Shown in pieces: positions 50,792 through 61,975 of a stretch of DNA of 64,000 nucleotides. The translations under genes were made by a program, and so were the position numbers. Source of the stretch: Clavelina lepadiformis (lineage: Eukaryota; Chordata; Ascidiacea; Aplousobranchia; Clavelinidae); contig NC_135248.1 in NCBI RefSeq assembly GCF_947623445.1, positions 14,703,820-14,767,819 of the forward strand, in the 5' to 3' direction. Positions within the stretch are counted from its first letter, which is position 1. Every line of letters begins with the position of its first letter. The notes under the pieces were generated by a model that was not told the DNA's origin, ran no database searches, and saw only the letters and a list, made by a program, of their open reading frames with translations.

Positions 50792-53733
50792 CTGTTGAAA
50801 TATTTACAAAACTAAGTAAATTATAAAGTGAACGGTTAGTAAAATGTTGATTTCAGTCTTGCACAAAATCCCTTTTAAAGCTTACACAGTTTCCAAGATA
50901 GCTGGTATATTTTGCCAGTGTTAAATGTTAATGGTTTCGGTGACGTAAATCAACACCCATATTTCTTTAGTACAGTTGATGGTAGTGCCGACATAAATTG
51001 AATTATTGAAAATTGTTAATTTTGTTTTGCAAGAACCCCGTTATATAAGAACCCACTGAATCCATGACAATGTCTCACCAGTACAGAGTCGCTCCACTTG
51101 TTTCTCAGACTTCGTACAAGCACGATAAAGTTACGATCATCTAAAATAATTGATATTAGTCAGATGATATATTATGGTTCTATTCTGGCAGCATTTTGTA
51201 AACATTGATTTAAGTTATTTTTATTTCGCTCAGTCGTAAGTGGGCTCAGAATATTGTCAGCTATTTGAAAGAGAATGAGAATTCAGCTCAACTGTCTGAC
51301 ATAGATATCACATTTCACTAAGCTTTATGACCACATCGTAAAGCGTAATATACACCACTGTTTTCCCATCCGCTTACAAAAGTACGGAATCTGGATCGCA
51401 TTTCAAGCTTTTGAAAATACAATGATCGCTATAATGAAAATCAACAGCCGCTGGCGCACTATAGCCAATAATAATAATATGACGCGCTCTTGAAACGAAT
51501 TCTTGTTCACACACCCCCAGCAGTTGGCCAAAACAATGTAAAAATATAAAGAATGTAAGCTCGGGTCAAAAGGAGATTCTATCTGGCCAAATCATGATCG
51601 CCTCTGAATATATTTAAATTTAAAGTGCCGCTAATCCAGTCGTTTTTAGTTTATGGTGCGAGGCCATCAATTGTGAACAAATTTAACAATGGTTGTAGTA
51701 TTGTCAGGTGTTGGTAAGATTTGTTTCAAAGATCACTGCATGTTAAACATATTATCACTTTATCAGCATTGCGGATGTGAATATAAAAGCGAACTATTAC
51801 ATGGATTGGTCTTTAGCACAATGTTTTGAACAAATGCTGTCATCAGTAACCAACTCGTATTCATTGACGATAAGTCACTTCTAGTTTGAGCTACTTTCCG
51901 TTGATAACTTGGGCGCAAGAATGTGCACAGATCACACAAATTGTAAGCAGACAAATTAAAAGATTAACCTAATCTTCAAGTGTTTTACCTTTTCCATGAT
52001 AATAGATTTCTTGAAACACAACGTATAGTTTGTGTTGAATTTATCTTCGAACTTTGCAAAAAACTTGCAGAAACTTCCCACGCTTACAGGCTATTTAATC
52101 TATAGCTTTAAGCTTTAAAACAGTTTATCTATATATTTTGTTATGTGCAAACTTGCTCTAAGTGTAGTTCATCGATTTCGACTTTGTTTGTCTGAAACGA
52201 ACAACCGTTCTGTTGATCCTTTTTTTTGTTTCTTTGCGCGAACAATCGCGTCGTTTCCTTGGAAACAAACCTCCACGTGGTGGACAATTCTTTTTTAATT
52301 TGTAGAAAGGAGTTAACTGAGCTTAGCTGGACAAGTTAGACTCGCAGCCTTCGTTGAACTGAAGCGCGGTCGCAAAGATTTTTGTTTTTAACAATTATCG
52401 AACATTATTTAACGCGATGTTCATTTTGGAAGTTGCTATTTAAGTAAAATAGAGACCTTAGTCCCCAAACAGTTTAACTGAGTCATGTCTATGTATGAAA
52501 ATCAATGCCGTTGTTGTGCTAAATATTGACCCTCCTTTGTGACGTAATAAATTTATTGTCTGATAAAGGATTTGATTCAGCCGAAAACAAGCCCCTATTC
52601 AGTGACTATATAGTATAATACCGTAACTGTTGTTCTAATAGCGTGGTAAGACAAAATTTGTGCCTTACAATATTTACTTGTCGTCACTAAATTTAATTAT
52701 CCGTTGGAAAGAGCCATGAAAAACAATATCAGTAAGTTTTTTAGTATGGCACTAAAATTACCACTTAAAATGCATTTTCCAAATTTAGCTTCGTGTTCTA
52801 TATCATGTTTAGATAAAATTTGCACACTTACAGTGGTACTTGGAAGCTATCCGACTTCTTGTTTGTCTTGTATGTGGTGTATCTAACGTAATTTGCATCC
52901 ATTTGTTTTATAGACATTATCTATCACCCATCGCCATCGTTCACTGCTTCCAAATTTCTCTTTTGTTTTAACACGTTGAAAGAATTTTGTACACTTACTC
53001 TTTGCTAGCTGCTACTCTTGTTAATTGATTTTGTATCTTCGGTAATTTGCACGTATTTCTACCTGTGTTGGGCCGAAGGCCGACGTTTTTTTACTTTGAC
53101 TCCTTATTTGTGTCTGCTGTGTGCCACACGGCAATTTAAGCGCTAATTGGAATGTTTGATAATTTAATCCAACAAATACTTCTGGTTGTTGCATGCTTGG
53201 AAGAGAAAGCTGTTGGAGGCAGAACTTGTTTGCGAGAGTTTTATTCAAGTCGTAGGCGAAGATGAACTGTTTTGTATTTCTTTTCATTTATTTGGTTTTT
53301 GGAGATAAGCCTTTGCTGTATAATATACTTCTTGTGGGTTTGTGATTATGTGCTGACTATGGCGCAATATTTATGATATAAAATAATTAAATTTAGTTAT
53401 AACGGGTTGATGAGCACAAGTGAAGGCCACAATGTTCAATTCACGTTCGAGAGATCATTAATTTAACTTTCGACTTTCGAATATAAATTCAACGTTGGCG
53501 GGAAAATAATGATGAACACACGACTGGTCACTTTTTGAATCATATTTCCCTGCCTAAAAGCGCCACATTACGTCATTGGCGGAGTAGTGTTTCTTCCAAT
53601 TTACCCTGTAATACCCTGTTTCATTTCCTGTGTAATGCTTTATTGAATAGTATTACTGACTATAACGTATTGAGGAGTATTTCATTTAAGTAAAAGTTTA
53701 TATTGCTGCATCATTTGTGTTTGCGATAAAGAT
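50792..53733. other. Single-copy region between K5 and the Ly6 gene
   Basis: No array repeats. It should contain the K5 promoter and first exon, which I could not locate. A minus-strand ATG frame at 53,021-53,287 (88 codons, starting MKRNTKQF) has no recognisable domain and may be chance. No RNA gene or element recognised. Confidence 0.35.
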
Positions 53734-56700
53734 ATGAACGTTGCCAATATTTTTGGTTTGTGTTTTCTGGCAGCTTCATTCTCACCAGGTATCAATATTT
53801 GTGTTTTACAAACCTTTCTGTGTCTTTAACCTTTGAGATTTGGAAAATCATGCTTTCACAACTTAATTGCTTTATGCACAGGTTACGCCACTGAGTGTTA
53901 CTCGTGTTACGCGGACGTTTACACAAATCAGTCAGCAGCCTGCGCTGGGCCCAACATCGACTCCAGTTTGTTACGGTCGTGCCCGGAAAATCAAACGCAT
54001 TGTTTCTTTTATTCATCAGGTGAGGTGGCAGACAAACGTATGCGGTTTTAGATGAATGTATTTTGTTGTAATTCTTAGTAATTTATACCGTTCACGTTTC
54101 ATTTTCCATGTTTTGTTAACAACAGTTTTTGGAAATTTGTGCTACAGAAAAACCCACACGCACTTTCTTTATATAAAGCTCCTGAAGAAGCAACATGACG
54201 TCATAAGTATTTTAGCGAAACTTTCGAAATTAAAACTAGGCTGTGTTTTTGTAAATTTGTCCCATTAATAGGCAGCATTTTTTATTTGCAGTTGACGAAA
54301 CGTATTGGCGAATAAGTCGGAAGTGCACACTTCCAGCACCACAACCAGCTGTTGGTTGTTATTCGATTGATGGCTACCAGTCCTGCATCACAACGTGTAC
54401 AACAGGTTGTACAAGTTTATTTTATTATTTTCAGTACATTTCCGTCCACTTGAAACTTGTAAGCTTGGTTTCACATTTACCAATGCTTTGATGGATTTAT
54501 CCATGAATTCAGAATTTTATCTTTGCTTTAGATTGCTGCAATAACCAAGCTATCAATAACCCAGGATTGAAAAAGCTCAGTAAGTAAAAGTAGTTGCTGT
54601 TTCTTCTATCTATGAAATCATGTAAAAATTCAAAGTTGCAACCACGAAATTGAAAGTTACATTGAAAGTTTTTTCTTAACGGATCGTATGTTTTGTTTAG
54701 GCCAAAGACGTTGTTACCAATGCAGGGACTTCTTCATGGATTTTCCTTTGCATAGCTCCCGTTCATGTATTGGAAGAAATGTAAACAGCTCTTACTTACA
54801 GCCATGCCCGGCTGGTCAAGACAACTGCATATTCTTCAAAATATAATGTAATACGGAGTGCAATGGGATGTGACTTTTCTATAAATTTGTTGCATTTGTT
54901 TTGCGTTGTGTCTGCCCTGCCGCGTTCTCTCTTGAGGCTACCGCGTTTTCCGTGCTTGATTAAGCACACGTGTCTTCTCATTTGACGTATACCAGCCAAG
55001 TAGTCGTACAGCCAGTCCTGATTTAAGCTCCTGGAATGAGCTGCTGTAAATGACAATTTAACTGAGCTGCTTTTAATAAAAGATGTGCCTACTGTGTATC
55101 TAAGACTGAGGACAGTAAAAACGTAACACTGGCGAGCACGGCAGGACCTCTTAGATACACAGAAGATTTTATGAAGTTTTACTGAAGAAGCATGAATTTT
55201 TTTTGCTCTCCGCCTCGTTATCAACGTGGCAATAGTTTTTCGTCTTTCCTACAGGAATTTGAATCCTTCTGCGACAGCGTCAAAGCATCGGATGCGGCAA
55301 AGAAACATGCATTTCTGCAAAGCTTGCCGGAAGATATGAAGTTCTCCATGACCGATGGTCGTAGTTATGACGAACTCATTCAACAAGCAAAAGACACGGC
55401 TTCAGGTCTATCTTCACAAAAGCATGCCATGCAACAACTCTTTCAGCGCACTCAAGGTTTTGACGAATCCGTAAGAAGCTTTCTTGAAGGTATAGCTCAA
55501 TTAGGAAAAATGGCTTATCCAAACGACGAACAGCATGAAATGCGCAGCAGTGTGCTGTACAACCTACTCGTTCAAGGACTGAGAGACCGTCAACAAGCCT
55601 CTCAAATCTTACGCGACAACTCTAAAAATGCACAACCGGATTTTTATGCCACAGCAAAGAGCATTATTGAAAACGCAGAACGGACGCATCATGAACCACG
55701 TATAATGACGTCAGAAGTAGCAGCGGTGGCAGGAGATCACCAGGACGTATCCCAATTAAAACTAACTGTCGAAAAACTTCGGGACGAAATTTCCCAACTG
55801 CGAAACGAAATGAAGACAGCAAGAGAACCTCGGCAAGAGAGAAGAAGACTTCAGTGTTTTTACTGTGGGGGGTATGGTCACATTGCTCGGCGCTGTCACA
55901 GGCAACGTGCAAGAAACCTTCGACGTGCTTCTGACGTACATGGAACTAACAGCAATCCACCACGGGACATCTACCAGGTGTGTTTGATGGATTTTTCAGA
56001 AGCATCTGGATGGTCAACCGAAAACACTATTAAGGCGCAGCAAAAAGATCCAGTGTTGAAAAGACTGTTTCAGTGGACGAGCCAGGAAAGCCGACCATCA
56101 TTCAAAAAAGTGAAAAATGACAGCAAAGCCCTGCGTCACTATTGGAATATATTTGGTGAGATTTTTCTACATAATGGTATGCTATATCGTAGAATCGAGA
56201 ATTCTGTGGAAGAAGTTTATGCTCAGTTGCTGGTGCCCTCAACAATGAAGAATGATGTGTTGAAGTCTGTTCACGATTTGATTCACGGAGGTGGACACAT
56301 GGGTGTCAGAAGGACGTTTGCCAGGTTAAAGGAGCGTTTTTTCTGGCCATTTTGCCACAAAGATGTCGAAACATACTGCAAAGAGTGTTGCTTGTGCGAT
56401 TTAAGAAAAGTACCAAGGCGGATTGTTCGTGCCCCATTAGTTCCGTCAGAAGAGAATACACCTATGCAGAAAGTTGAAATCGACGTATTAAGCGGTCTAC
56501 CCGAAACACGAAACGGCAACCGTTATATTCTTGTCGTTTGTGACACCTACACGAAATACATGCAGTGTTGGCCAATGAAATTTCAAAATGCCAAAGATAC
56601 TGCTTATTTGCTTTACCACCGTTGGGTGACGATACATGGCGTCCCAGAAACAATTCACTCCGACCAGGGCCGGAATTTCGAAAGTATTCTTTTTCAAGAG

Positions 56701-58852
56701 CTCTCACGCTTAATGGGCTGCAACAAGACAAGAACCAGCCCGTATCACGCAATGGGAAACGGTGGTGTGGAAAGAAACAATCAGACCATAATTGCGATTT
56801 TAAAAAATTACGTTCAGGTTGACCCAACTTCTTGGGATGATGCGCTCTCATCGGTTAGCGCTACTTACAATGCAAGTGTTCACGAGGAAACTGGAATTTC
56901 TCCTCATTACTTACTCACCGGAAGGAATCTGAGGTTGCCTGCAGATCTTATTAGTAAAGCACCAATTTTTACCCCAAAGTGTGAAGACATCCTTCATCTG
57001 CAAGACAGAATGAAATTGGTTCACCAAACAGTTCAATCAAGGTTGGGAAAACGTAGGTTGCAAATGAAGAAACGATACGACGAAAAGGCGTCTGACGATC
57101 GGTATGAAGAGGGTGATGCGGTCCTGTTGCGAGACGAGGCTCTTCAAAAACATGAAACAAGAAAGTTTCACTTTCCTTATAAAGGCCCTTACGTGGTTAA
57201 AAAATTTATTCCTCCTGTAAACTATATGATAGAAAATCGCGAAGGTAAAACCTGTACGGTACATTTTAATCGACTGAAAAGAAGTTTTGGCAATTTTTAC
57301 AGACCGGTGGACAATCCTGCTTCAGAAGGTGTGAGCGAGAGTGAAGGGCAAAATTCTCGCTCAACAAATCCGACAAACAACAGCCATCACTTTCGTGCAT
57401 GCTGCAGCCCGGAACCAGAAATAACGTCTACTAATTATAACCAGCTGCGACCAGGGGTGTACATAGTGCCGGAAAATATTCAGAACGCAGTTCAGAATAA
57501 CAGTTTAGTAACCGACGATGTTTTACATTCTCCAACCCGTCCACAACGCATTAAACGGATACCTTGTTTTTACCCAGATGTCGAAGGTAGAATACGATAA
57601 TCGACGCATCTTTTCTCATCACTCACGCACGTTTACATAGAGTTATGAATAGTATATTTTTGTGTTTTGTTTTCGTGCTTTTATACGTGTTTTATATTGA
57701 GATTATATATTTTTATATTGTTATATTATTTTGTTTATACTACGATTTTACAGGCGATTTATGTATTAGTTGTTTGGGTGTCTATTTGGGTGATCGTTTT
57801 TTTGCACGTCATTTTTGTATTGTTCACTTCCTGGTTTTCACTTCGTTTGTTTTTGTAGGACATGTGTTGTATTTCTGGGCTAGCATTTGTTTAGTGTTTA
57901 CAATTTTGTGGGTGGGGGGAGAGTGTTGCATTTGTTTTGCGTTGTGTCTGCCCTGCCGCGTTCTCTCTTGAGGCTACCGCGTTTTCCGTGCTTGATTAAG
58001 CACACGTGTCTTCTCATTTGACGTATACCAGCCAAATAGTCGTACAGCCAGTCCTGATTTAAGCTCCTGGAATGAGCTGCTGTAAATGACAATTTAACTG
58101 AGCTGCTTTTAATAAAAGATGTGCCTACTGTGTATCTAAGACTGAGGACAGTAAAAACGTAACACTGGCGAGCACGGCAGGACCTCTTAGATACACAGAA
58201 GATTTTATGAAGTTTTACTGAAGAAGCATGAATTTTTTTTTACCACCACAAATTCCTTGTATCTCGCCACATTGTTCTAATCACCTTAATAGTTGCTGAA
58301 AGTTATAAAATTGGACCTATATTTTTAATTTTAGCTCCAGGTTATGTTGGATCGCTTCAACGGGGTTCGTCCAAACCTTGGCCATCGCAAAGTTACACTC
58401 GTAATAATGCAACTGTAATTGCATTTTCTTGTAACACAGGTAATAGCTAAAACCTATCGAAGTGCATTACGTATCTGAGTTGGCTTGAATGCCGCGCTCA
58501 CTGAGTGTTTTCACGCAGACAGAGAGAATTGAAATATTTAAAATGGGTCTTAAATTTTTAGTATTTGCTTCTGTTTCCAGCAGACGAGCAAAAAAATGCA
58601 AATTTTCGGAATATAGCTAATTTTAAAATTAACCGAGTTTATCTGTTTTGAAATAAGTTCACTCGCACATTTATTTCTCAGACCTTCCTGAGAATTTTAG
58701 TTGAATTTTCTTATGTTCTGTGTGCTTTGATTTTGTGTTTCTTCATTATGATTTCGGTTACAGATGGCTGCAACAAAAGCCCGACCGTGAAGCAAAGCAT
58801 TGTTGGCCTGTTTCCATCTTTTATTCTTGCTCTTATCCATCTTGGTGGTTGA
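53734..58852 (+). CDS. Two-domain Ly6/uPAR protein, probable GPI anchor, partly decayed
   Basis: Seven exons with GT/AG ends and consistent phase 1: 53734-53788, 53882-54019, 54292-54405, 54532-54579, 54701-54847, 58335-58439, 58764-58852. Exon 1 encodes a signal peptide (MNVANIFGLCFLAASF). Exons 2-4 form a three-finger domain with 11 cysteines, opening ECYSCY and closing DCCNNQ. Exon 5 starts a second domain (RCYQC...CPAGQDNC). Exon 7 has DGCN and then a hydrophobic tail (IVGLFPSFILALIHLGG) ending at the stop, which looks like a GPI-attachment signal. Signs of decay: the frame has TAA at 54,844-54,846, one base before the exon-5 donor, and exon 6 has lost most expected cysteines. A weaker phase-1 donor within exon 5 (GGCTG/GTCAAG) would avoid the stop. 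An LTR retrotransposon sits in intron 5. Alternatively a one-domain protein ends at the TAA. Confidence 0.62.
54888..55192 (+). repeat. 5' LTR
   Basis: Starts TGTTGCATTTG. Contains TTTTAATAAAAGATG, which may be TATA-like or a poly(A) signal. A perfect 14-base inverted repeat, CTGTGTATCTAAGA at 55,092-55,105 and its complement at 55,149-55,162, can form a strong hairpin. The gag ATG overlaps the last base. Confidence 0.85.
55192..57600 (+). CDS. Gag-integrase polyprotein, 802 aa, no protease/RT/RNase H
   Basis: A single open frame. Residues 1 to about 210 are a retrotransposon Gag region (FLQEFESFCDSVKASD, FLQSLPEDM) followed by a charged coiled stretch. Residues 222-235 are a CCHC zinc knuckle (CFYCGGYGHIARRC). 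From about 270 the protein matches the segment just before integrase in Gypsy Pol. An HHCC zinc site follows (His365/His369, CKECCLC 396-402), then the catalytic core with Asp431, Asp491 (SDQGRN) and Glu527 (GGVERN), the D,D35E spacing. A GPY-type C-terminal region (GPYVVKKF) follows. There is no DTG/DSG protease motif, no YxDD reverse transcriptase and no RNase H. The join is in frame, with no frameshift or stop in 802 codons, so the protein looks expressible; replication would need reverse transcriptase in trans. It could be a deletion derivative of a full element or a stable compact family. Confidence 0.88.
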   Translation: MNFFCSPPRYQRGNSFSSFLQEFESFCDSVKASDAAKKHAFLQSLPEDMKFSMTDGRSYDELIQQAKDTASGLSSQKHAMQQLFQRTQGFDESVRSFLEGIAQLGKMAYPNDEQHEMRSSVLYNLLVQGLRDRQQASQILRDNSKNAQPDFYATAKSIIENAERTHHEPRIMTSEVAAVAGDHQDVSQLKLTVEKLRDEISQLRNEMKTAREPRQERRRLQCFYCGGYGHIARRCHRQRARNLRRASDVHGTNSNPPRDIYQVCLMDFSEASGWSTENTIKAQQKDPVLKRLFQWTSQESRPSFKKVKNDSKALRHYWNIFGEIFLHNGMLYRRIENSVEEVYAQLLVPSTMKNDVLKSVHDLIHGGGHMGVRRTFARLKERFFWPFCHKDVETYCKECCLCDLRKVPRRIVRAPLVPSEENTPMQKVEIDVLSGLPETRNGNRYILVVCDTYTKYMQCWPMKFQNAKDTAYLLYHRWVTIHGVPETIHSDQGRNFESILFQELSRLMGCNKTRTSPYHAMGNGGVERNNQTIIAILKNYVQVDPTSWDDALSSVSATYNASVHEETGISPHYLLTGRNLRLPADLISKAPIFTPKCEDILHLQDRMKLVHQTVQSRLGKRRLQMKKRYDEKASDDRYEEGDAVLLRDEALQKHETRKFHFPYKGPYVVKKFIPPVNYMIENREGKTCTVHFNRLKRSFGNFYRPVDNPASEGVSESEGQNSRSTNPTNNSHHFRACCSPEPEITSTNYNQLRPGVYIVPENIQNAVQNNSLVTDDVLHSPTRPQRIKRIPCFYPDVEGRIR
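57924..58228 (+). repeat. 3' LTR
   Basis: Matches the 5' LTR at all but one position. Preceded by a purine-rich tract (GGGTGGGGGGAGAG) at about 57,910-57,923 that fits a polypurine tract for plus-strand priming. Confidence 0.85.
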
Positions 58853-59128
58853 GTGTCCGCAAAGAGCGTTTTATTCCTGACAACCTCTGCTTCTGATTCG
58901 AAAATTATTTTAAACAAATTTGAAACTTCCATTCAAAATATTTTTATAAAAGTGAGTTGGTTTTACTTACACCGTTTGTAGATGCTTTTACTTATAATCT
59001 CATGAACTAATTAGTGCTAATTGAAGTTGTAACGACAGTAGTTCTGTGTACAGTAGTTATGCTATAATATGGCTGTTGCCAGTAGTTATTCTTAAACAAT
59101 AGTTTTATTTGTGTGTGATGTGACGTAC

Positions 59129-59134
59129 AATAAA
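59129..59134 (+). terminator. AATAAA signal for the Ly6 gene
   Basis: AATAAA within GTACAATAAAAGAAAC lies 277 bp after the predicted stop in exon 7, a reasonable 3' UTR length. Assigned by position only. Confidence 0.35.
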
Positions 59135-60858
59135 AGAAACAGTTGTAGTTTTATCATATCTGGTGTATTCAACATGTCTTTGTTATAGTATCGCGGCTGA
59201 CAAACACCAGTCATGAAATTTTTTGTTAGGTAAACAGAAGCTGCAGCGTCTTTTTAGTTTCTCAACTAAACGCGAATAGAAGTCTATTTTTTAAAATAGA
59301 ACGTAGATTCTGAGCGATTGTAATCCTATTGTTTATGAATTATTAACTATTGTTAATTAATTATTCAATAAATTATTAAGATGCTGAAAGTGTAAAATCA
59401 ACCGTACATAAAAAATAATACGCAATGAAGATCGCACAGATAGTTCTATTCGTTTTAGTTTAAGAAACTCCTTTTCTACCAGATAAGCCTACACGCTACT
59501 AATGGTTTAACTAAACCACGGTTCTTTTCTCGGTTTAAAAACAACAATACGTTACCTGATAATGCTTTTATTACGGCAAAACTGCACTTACGCATTTCCG
59601 TATTTGGCTATAACGTTTTACTTAATTTTATGGCATGGGACGGTTTCAACGTAATCGACGTCATAAAATACGCTCGAAATAAACTTGCGTGGTTGTGGCT
59701 GTGTAAATTTTGCAGGTCGGCACAAATCTGTAATTTGTCTTTAAATAGAATTTTCTGGAAATAATAATAGTTTCTGTTTATTTGCTCAGAACGTTAATTT
59801 TTCAGAAAATTCCGGAAGTAAAGCTCGGATTTGTTAGAAAGTTTAAAGACGTTCTTACCAGAAGCTGGGTGTGAATGTTTTAGAATTTTGTTTTGAAAAT
59901 TGTGTTAAAACATGTTATTGCTTGAACGAGATCTGCAACAAAAGATTGTCTAACTCCATTGATTTAAGCGTGAAACGTAACAAATGGACTGTGATGATTC
60001 ATGACCGGTCGAACATAGAGATCAATTCATCATAAAAGTTTGAAATCGACATAAAGAAACCTCTGAATGGAATGTGGAACGGAAAAAGCAACTTTTCCGA
60101 TCGGTGACATTTTGGTATCGTGAAAACCTTAATCAAGCAAAAATATAAAACAGCAGAATCTATCGGTGCCGCGGGAGTCCTCCCTAGAAGCAATAGCAAG
60201 TTATTCGAACAAATTTCCCGCTGCAGCTGGTTACTCCAAGGCTCAATATTTTTTGCTCTGCTTTGTTCCTCGAGGAAGTTTTAGGCGACGTGTCGCGCGT
60301 TAATTTGCGCTTTAATTGGAGCGATTTTTGTTCTTAAAACTTCTCTTCATTCTGGCATGTTGGTGGCGTGGTATGAGGTATTGGTTTCATGGTTTGTAGT
60401 TGGTTTAAGTTTTTATTTATAAAATTTTTTCCAAGGGCAAGTAGTAGCTGCCGCGCGAGAGAATTTAATACGAAAACAGCAACTGATTTGTTAATAACAT
60501 TATTACAGTTGCTTTCACATTTACACGTTGTTAGGGTCACATGCTATTTATAGATTTTCATGTGCCCAGATATAATGTAATTCGAAAGCAGAGTTTAGAG
60601 ACCCTGCTCATGACATTACCACCTAGATTATATCTGCTTAGTGTAAGTGTTCTAGTGGTTACTGCCACGTCACCATGTGGCTGACATGCTACTGTCCTGT
60701 TAAGGTCGGAGCTCTTGTAGTTCGAAAGTTCGAGTGCGTCAGGTATGGTTTGTGGTGAAATGAGTTACACGTGCCTTACCATTGATAACTCAATAACCCT
60801 AAGATGCTATAACTTGCACAGTGTTTATAGGCTGCACCCCTGTGTTTGTGTTAGGAAC
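59135..60858. other. Intergenic region between Ly6-type sequences
   Basis: No convincing coding sequence. Around 60,640-60,745, TCTAGTGGTTACTGCC followed about 70 bp later by AGTTCGAAAGTTCGAGTGC resembles A- and B-box promoter elements of a tRNA-derived SINE, but I cannot fold it as a functional tRNA. Confidence 0.3.
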
Positions 60859-61129
60859 ATGACCTCTTCTGTTGCTTTAAGCTTGTGTTTGTTTGCTGTT
60901 TGCTCCTTTCCAGGTAAGAATATCTCCCCACTTATGTTGAAGTTGTGGCAATATTGGAACATTTATGGACTTGTAATTGTATAATTCTTTGCCTTCAGCT
61001 TATGCTCTTAAGTGTTATTCATGTTCCACATTTCCCGAATTTCTAAGCCAGCAGAAGGTCCTAGCTTCGATCCCGTTTTTCTACAGTTTTGTCCAGAAGG
61101 AATCAGCTGTTGCTTATTTTGGACCAAAG
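60859..61129 (+). pseudogene. Ly6/uPAR-like gene fragment with one-base frameshift
   Basis: Exon 1 (60859-60913) encodes a signal peptide, MTSSVALSLCLFAVCSFP, with donor CCAG/GTAAGA. Exon 2 (60999-61129) opens YALKCYSCS, like the ECYSCY of the neighbouring Ly6 gene. After about 20 codons the homologous pattern (FCPEGISCCLFWTKG, compare CPENQTHCFFYSSG) continues in the next frame. The exon is 131 nt, one short of a multiple of three, although both flanking splice phases are 1; this fits a single-base deletion near 61,045-61,060. I found no exons for the rest of the domain downstream. A sequencing error rather than a real mutation is possible. Confidence 0.5.
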
Positions 61130-61975
61130 GTCAGATTGCGAAGAAATCCGATTGCATTGTTTGTATTTACTTCAGCAAAATATTAATTATGATACAATTT
61201 CTATTTCTATGAAGTCTTTTTTAATAATCTTGAAAGATCTAGACGATTTGTAATTATCAAAAGAAAAATCTTCCTTTACCACATTCCTATGAAACTTAAA
61301 TTGCGCTTAAAGTTCAAACAAATCTTGTGGCAGTGCTCTTAGAAATGGGATCCGTCTTAAGAGTAAGAACGCGACATGTTGATGCAAACTACTTTATTGG
61401 CGAGCAAGCGAGCAAGCGTTGAGTAAATGTTACGGTAAAATAAACTTTTGACGCTTTTTGACAGGACAACAACAGCAAAGCAAGCGAACATTAAAATCGC
61501 ATCGTTGTCAACTTCTAAGTCAAAGTTTGATTAAATTCCAAGACAGACAGGTGTAAATGGCTAAACGCCCGCAGTTGCAAAGCAAGCAGGGTCAGGTGGC
61601 AGGGGGTCTTAAATGACCGAATAACCCCAACAAGGTAAGATTGTAGCTGTTATGTAGCAAATAGGTTATATGCTTAATATACAAGTAAAGAACAATCAGC
61701 GCAACAGCGTAAAGTTCCATCAAAATGCTCACAAATTCAAAGGTGCGAAAAGCTTAGCTGAAGCAAATAGAATAAAATGTGTCGGTTTTGTTGCGTTGGA
61801 GCAAAAGGTCGGACGGTTTCATTGTGGGTCTGCAACTGATAAGAGAAGTCAAGTGATAGGTATGTTAGCAAATAGTACCTGACAACAACATAAATTTTAG
61901 AGAAAACAATTTCCTATAATACTGAGCAAGAATCCGATACTGCGCTAAGCGAATGAAATATGTGACTTCTTACAT
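61130..61975. other. Region between Ly6 fragment and CTCK gene
   Basis: No supported gene. The plus-strand 70-codon frame at 61,670-61,882 has no recognisable domain. The lower part should contain the 3' UTR of the minus-strand CTCK gene. Confidence 0.3.

Larger units (their letters stand above)
54888..58228 (+). mobile_element. Young LTR retrotransposon (Ty3/Gypsy-like) encoding Gag fused to integrase only
   Basis: Two direct repeats of about 305 bp (TG...CA) at 54,888-55,192 and 57,924-58,228 differ by one substitution (AAGTAGTCG versus AAATAGTCG), so insertion is recent. Identity continues about 12 bases further into a poly-T run. I could not find a clear target-site duplication or tRNA primer site, so the exact ends are uncertain. 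The interior carries one long ORF. The element lies in the same orientation as the host Ly6 gene, 40 bp after the donor of its fifth exon. At about 3.3 kb it is far shorter than a full Gypsy element. Confidence 0.88.

Noticed and set aside
54796-57264. Long minus-strand ORFs of up to 142 codons in the retrotransposon
   Set aside because: Opposite strand of the Gag-integrase frame and LTR; no domain.
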